9,387 nucleotides of DNA, from positions 1-9,387 of the forward strand of contig JAFLSH010000113.1 of assembly GCA_022511055.1 (NCBI GenBank), written 5' to 3'. Within the stretch, counting starts at the first letter, position 1. Each line of letters begins with the position of its first letter. The position numbers were made by a program, and so were the translations under genes. Under the pieces are notes generated by a model that did no database searches, had not been told where the DNA came from, and was given only the letters and a program-made list of their open reading frames with translations. Below are positions 6,107 through 9,387 of this stretch, in pieces. Source of the stretch: Prevotella sp. (GTDB lineage Bacteria; Bacteroidota; Bacteroidia; Bacteroidales; Bacteroidaceae).

Positions 6107-7279
6107 ATGCAGTTCAGACTCCCCGTTCTTTCCCTCACGCTCCTGTTGGCGCTTGCCGTGCAGGCCAAGGATGAGTTCACGCCCCTTGAGCGGCAGAGCA
6201 TCAGTGTCGAGACACCCGGCCTGTTTGCGCGCAGCGACTCCTTTACCATTGACTTCAACTACCTGAAGCCCGAGCAGTTCTGCTTTCCGCTGCCCGTTGG
6301 CAAGGCTGTGCCGGGCAAGGACTATAACATAGAAATCACCTCGACCAAGGGCGATGCCGTGAAGGCCATGTTCGATGGCACGGTGCGCCTGTCGAGAAAC
6401 AATCCGCCATTCGGCAATGTCATTGTGGTGCGCCATGCCAACGGCCTCGAGACGGTCTATGGGCGTAACGCCCAGAACATGGTGAAAGTGGGCGACCACG
6501 TGAAGGCGGGGCAGACCATTGCCATTATCGGCGGCGAGGGCGACCGCTGCTATTGCGAGTTTGCCATGATGGTGAACGGGCGGCGCATTAATCCTGAAAT
6601 CCTGATTGGCCTGAAGACCCACCGCCTGCTGCGCCAGACGGTGATGTGCAAGCGCCAGGGCTTTGGCATCAGCGTGTCTGTGGTTGAGCCTGACCCGTGG
6701 GCCGATGCCAGCCTTGCAAACAAGCAGGGCGGCAAGGGCCTGGAAGCCAGCGACCCCTTCGGCGGCGGCACGAAGTTCGTGCTGAACCTGGCCAACGTGG
6801 CCCGCGAGGACTGGTGCTACCCCCTGCCCGGTGCCAAGGTCATCAGCCCCTACGGCCAGCGCAGCGGCCGCCGACACACCGGGGTCGACCTGAAGACCAA
6901 GCCCAACGATGACATCTTGGCTGCCTTCGATGGGGTGGTAACCATGTCTCAGGTCTACAGCGGCTACGGCAACTGCGTGGTGCTGCGCCATGCCAACGGA
7001 CTGGAGACCCTGTACAGCCACAACTCAAAGAACTTGGTGAAGGTGGGCGACCATGTCAGGGTGGGGCAGCGCATTGCCCTGACCGGCCGCACGGGGCGCG
7101 CCTCGACCGAGCATCTGCACTTTGAAGTGCGCGTGGGCGGCCGGCCCTATAACCCCAACCTGATTTTCGACCACGTGGGGCAGCGGCTGAAGACCGACCG
7201 CGTTACCTTTACCAAGGGAGGGCAGGCTACCGTGGCGGGCAGCGCCGCGGCTGCCAAAAAGAAACCGGCGCGGAAGTGA
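6107..7279 (+). CDS. Exported M23 (LytM) family protein with a degenerate and an intact LytM domain
   Basis: This 390-residue protein has a likely Sec signal peptide (1-20, cleaved after VQA) and two homologous LytM/M23 regions. The C-terminal copy (about 236-353) keeps the full set expected of a zinc endopeptidase: H257 and D261 in HTGVD, H305 in YSH, and H336/H338 in HLH. It therefore could cleave peptidoglycan cross-links in the periplasm. The N-terminal copy (about 58-165) aligns over most of its length, sharing VVRHANGLET-like and VKVGDHVKAGQ-like blocks, but has D72, E76, R120 and C148/C150 at those positions, so it is probably not a standard enzyme. The tail (376-390) is Ala/Lys-rich. 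It starts 45 bases after pgeF with no visible promoter and is probably the last gene of that run. Possible roles are cell division or wall remodelling, or regulating another hydrolase. Confidence 0.9.
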   Translation: MQFRLPVLSLTLLLALAVQAKDEFTPLERQSISVETPGLFARSDSFTIDFNYLKPEQFCFPLPVGKAVPGKDYNIEITSTKGDAVKAMFDGTVRLSRNNPPFGNVIVVRHANGLETVYGRNAQNMVKVGDHVKAGQTIAIIGGEGDRCYCEFAMMVNGRRINPEILIGLKTHRLLRQTVMCKRQGFGISVSVVEPDPWADASLANKQGGKGLEASDPFGGGTKFVLNLANVAREDWCYPLPGAKVISPYGQRSGRRHTGVDLKTKPNDDILAAFDGVVTMSQVYSGYGNCVVLRHANGLETLYSHNSKNLVKVGDHVRVGQRIALTGRTGRASTEHLHFEVRVGGRPYNPNLIFDHVGQRLKTDRVTFTKGGQATVAGSAAAAKKKPARK

Positions 7280-7306
7280 AAACAATGGCGGAAAATCAGG
7301 TTTTCA
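7277..7306 (+). terminator. Weak hairpin at the end of the M23 gene
   Basis: TGAAAAC (7277-7283, including the stop codon) and GTTTTCA (7300-7306) form a 7-bp dyad with a 16-base loop, followed by a T-rich but interrupted stretch (7310-7322). The stem is AT-rich and the loop long, so this is a poor terminator candidate, though the location at the end of the gene run is right. Confidence 0.25.
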
Positions 7307-7393
7307 TTGCTTGCTTTTGTTTACTATTTACATTATTACGAAAAATTTCAGAAATATTTAGAATTAAATAGGGGTATATTCGGAAAAATTAAT

Positions 7394-7401
7394 TAATTTT
7401 G
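7394..7401 (+). promoter_or_regulatory. Bacteroidetes -7 box for the TonB-dependent receptor gene
   Basis: TAATTTTG matches TAnnTTTG fully and is followed by CA, as at the hpt promoter. The box lies 61 bases before the ATG, giving a leader of about 55 bases. That leader contains a small GGC/GCC hairpin near 7423-7434 and an AT-rich stretch just before the start codon. No -33 TTTG is seen about 20 bases upstream. A perfect 16-base AT palindrome (7385-7400) overlaps the box. Confidence 0.6.
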
Positions 7402-7462
7402 CACCCAGAATATTAAACAAGCGGCTTTCGGGCCAAATCATTAACAATTAATTATTTGAATT

Positions 7463-9387
7463 ATGCAGAAAAGATTGCTTTTTCTGGTTGTCACGCTGTT
7501 AACGCTCTCGTTGACGGCCGTGGCACAGGTAACAACTTCTGGTATTAACGGTAGGGTGAGCGCCGACAATGACAATGTCATTGGTGCAACCGTTACGGCT
7601 AAGCACGTGCCTTCAGGCTCTGTCTACCGTGCCGTTACCAATGTCAATGGCCGCTATACCATTACGGGTATGCGCGCAGGTGGCCCTTACGAAGTAGAAG
7701 TATCTTATGTCGGCTATCAGCCTAAGAAGTTCACTGGCATTCAGCTGGCTCTTGGCCAGAACATTGTGCTGGATGCCCGCCTCAATGAAGGAACAGAAGT
7801 GCTGCGTGGTATCGAAGTGCTTGCCTCGGCTCGCAATACGATGCGTTCCGACCGCGCCGGTGCGGTTACAAACCTGACCATGGAGGAAATCGCAGCCGTG
7901 CCGACCGTTGGCCGCAGCATGACCGATATTGTCAAGATGACCCCGCAGAGTAGCTCTGCCAGCGGCTTGGCCATTGGTGGTGGTAACTACCGCCAGTCAA
8001 ACATTACGGTCGATGGTGCTTCTTTCAACAATGTGTTTGGTATGAACAGCACTCCGCTGCCTGGTGGCGGTACGCCAATTTCGCTGGATGCCATTGAGCA
8101 GATGACAGTTTCTATCACGCCGTACGATGTTCGCCAGAGCGGTTTCATTGGCGGTGGTGTGAATGCCGTGACCAAGAGCGGTACGAATGAGTTCAAGGGA
8201 AGTGTATATACCTACCTGACCAGCACCAGCTTGAAGGGTAGCCGCGTACAGACCACGAATCTGCCTGTCAGCGATGGCCATAACAACACTTACGGTGTGT
8301 CATTGGGTGGCCCAATCATCAAGGATAAGCTCTTCTTCTTTGTCAACGGAGAAAAGGAAGACAATTCGCCGACACCTTTGACAGCCCGTGCCGGTAACGG
8401 CAAAGAGCCGTGGACAGCAGTCAACCGCCGCCCGCAGTTGTCAGAACTTCAGGGTCTGTCAGACTATATGAAGAACACCTACGGTCTGACCACCGGCCCT
8501 TGGCAGGACTACAATCTGGAGGCTCCGGCCTATCGTATCCTGGCTCGCGTAGACTGGAACATTACCGATGACCATAAGTTCAACGTGCGTTTCACAAAGT
8601 CTAATCGTAAGAGTGCAAGCTCTGCTTCAAGTTCTCGCTCTATTGGCTCTGACCGCTCGAACATGATTTATTCAAGTTCTGAAACAGAATCCGCAACGGG
8701 TAACAGAAATACCCATGGTAGCGGTAGCTATTATAACATGAGTTCTTTGTCGAGCTGCTATTATGCGGAGACACGTTTTACCTCTATTGCTGCTGAATTG
8801 AACAGCAAGTTCGGTAAGCTCAACAACACGCTTCGTGCTACCTATTCTCTCCAAGACCAGCCCCGTTCTACGGAGTACAACGATGCAGCCCCTGTGGTGG
8901 AGATTGTTATGGCTGACGGCCAAGGCAACTATCCTTCTTGGGCTCTGACTGGCGATGTCTTTACCTATGGTAACCTGGTGCAAACCAAGAACACCGTGGT
9001 GACTGACGAAGTGAACATTACCCTTGGCAAGCACAACCTGTTTGGTGGTGTGCAGTTTGAGCATACCTATGCTGCCAATGGTTACGCACAGGCCGCAGCT
9101 GGCTACTATGTGTTTGAGGCTACACCTGAACAGGTGAGCGCAGGCCGTTGGAACGAAGTGTTCAGCCAGGCTCGTTTCTTTGGTATGACCTACGGTAACA
9201 ACGAGGCTCACAGCATGTTTACTTCAACAATGGATACCAATCTGTGGTCACTCTATTTGCAGGACAACATCAGCCTGACTGATAACTTCCGTCTTTCTGC
9301 CGGTGTCCGTTTCGAGTTGCCTAACTATCCAAGTCTGTCTGACAACTTCAACCAAGCATTCTATGATATCAAGTTTGGTGACCGCCA
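7463..9387 (+). CDS. TonB-dependent receptor, Oar-like, N-terminal part (cut by the right edge)
   Basis: The frame is open for 641 codons from the ATG at 7463 to the window end, and the rest of the barrel lies outside. Residues 1-21 are a signal peptide (cleavage after AVA). A carboxypeptidase-regulatory-like beta-sandwich follows (about 25-108: INGRV, VIGATVTAKH, NVNGRYTITGM, VGYQPK). The plug domain is about 115-245 (GRSMTDIVKMTPQSSSAS, ITVDGASFNNVFG, DAIEQMTVSITPYDVRQSGF, GGGVNAVTKSGTNEFKGSVY). The barrel then begins (LGGPIIKDKLFFFVNGEKE at 281-299). The plug sequence resembles Oar-like outer-membrane receptors, not SusC; no SusD partner is visible here. It imports an unknown ligand across the outer membrane using TonB energy. 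A serine-rich stretch (380-431) with 20 Ser in 52 residues interrupts the barrel, probably as a loop. The gene has more T-ending codons (GGT, GCT, TCT, CGT) than its neighbours. It has its own promoter. Confidence 0.93.
   Translation, partial: MQKRLLFLVVTLLTLSLTAVAQVTTSGINGRVSADNDNVIGATVTAKHVPSGSVYRAVTNVNGRYTITGMRAGGPYEVEVSYVGYQPKKFTGIQLALGQNIVLDARLNEGTEVLRGIEVLASARNTMRSDRAGAVTNLTMEEIAAVPTVGRSMTDIVKMTPQSSSASGLAIGGGNYRQSNITVDGASFNNVFGMNSTPLPGGGTPISLDAIEQMTVSITPYDVRQSGFIGGGVNAVTKSGTNEFKGSVYTYLTSTSLKGSRVQTTNLPVSDGHNNTYGVSLGGPIIKDKLFFFVNGEKEDNSPTPLTARAGNGKEPWTAVNRRPQLSELQGLSDYMKNTYGLTTGPWQDYNLEAPAYRILARVDWNITDDHKFNVRFTKSNRKSASSASSSRSIGSDRSNMIYSSSETESATGNRNTHGSGSYYNMSSLSSCYYAETRFTSIAAELNSKFGKLNNTLRATYSLQDQPRSTEYNDAAPVVEIVMADGQGNYPSWALTGDVFTYGNLVQTKNTVVTDEVNITLGKHNLFGGVQFEHTYAANGYAQAAAGYYVFEATPEQVSAGRWNEVFSQARFFGMTYGNNEAHSMFTSTMDTNLWSLYLQDNISLTDNFRLSAGVRFELPNYPSLSDNFNQAFYDIKFGDR

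Noticed and set aside
6050..7021. Minus-strand open frame (323 codons) opposite the M23 gene
   Set aside because: It is a mirror of the LytM repeats, rich in Ala, Val, His and Gly, with no recognised domain.
7463..9387. SusC-type nutrient receptor
   Set aside because: The plug motifs match Oar-like receptors (PYDVRQSGF, NAVTKSGTNEF), and no SusC signature or SusD gene is visible; downstream sequence could still change the picture.

Overview
The window looks like chromosomal DNA of a GC-rich member of the Bacteroidales, probably Prevotellaceae-like. Three things point there: a DUF4831 protein next to a fused Nnr enzyme, an Oar-like TonB-dependent receptor that starts with a carboxypeptidase-regulatory-like domain, and promoters with the Bacteroidetes -7 box (TAnnTTTG) and no strong Shine-Dalgarno sequences. 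The order hpt-adk-obgE-pgeF-M23 peptidase is, from memory, common in this group. The genus call is inference. No tRNA, rRNA, insertion sequence, CRISPR array or phage gene was seen.

Layout. Bases 1-203 are non-coding: a degenerate tandem repeat of about 42 bp that runs off the left edge, then two GC-rich hairpins. Two minus-strand genes follow, transcribed leftward. They are nnr (1268-2803, NAD(P)H-hydrate repair) and a secreted DUF4831 protein (204-1271), which share a 4-bp ATGA stop/start overlap. A 92-bp intergenic region (2804-2895) holds divergent promoters built on a long, nearly perfect inverted repeat. To the right, on the plus strand, are hpt (purine salvage), adk (adenylate balance), obgE (ribosome-associated GTPase), pgeF (peptidoglycan editing / laccase-domain family) and an exported M23 LytM protein with two tandem domains, one of them degenerate. 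An intrinsic-terminator-like hairpin lies between adk and obgE; obgE and pgeF overlap by 14 bp. After a 183-bp AT-rich intergenic region with a good -7 box, a TonB-dependent receptor gene starts at 7463 and runs off the right edge (641 codons visible).

How the genes fit together. Most of the window is housekeeping: metabolite repair, purine salvage, nucleotide balance, ribosome assembly and cell-wall quality control. pgeF and the M23 protein both concern peptidoglycan and sit side by side. The outer-membrane receptor has its own promoter and a codon choice unlike its neighbours, so it is probably regulated separately. I see no clear new multi-gene system. The most distinctive signals are the symmetric divergent promoter, the degenerate LytM copy in which metal-ligand positions read D/E/CxC instead of H/D/HxH, and the tandem repeat at the left edge.
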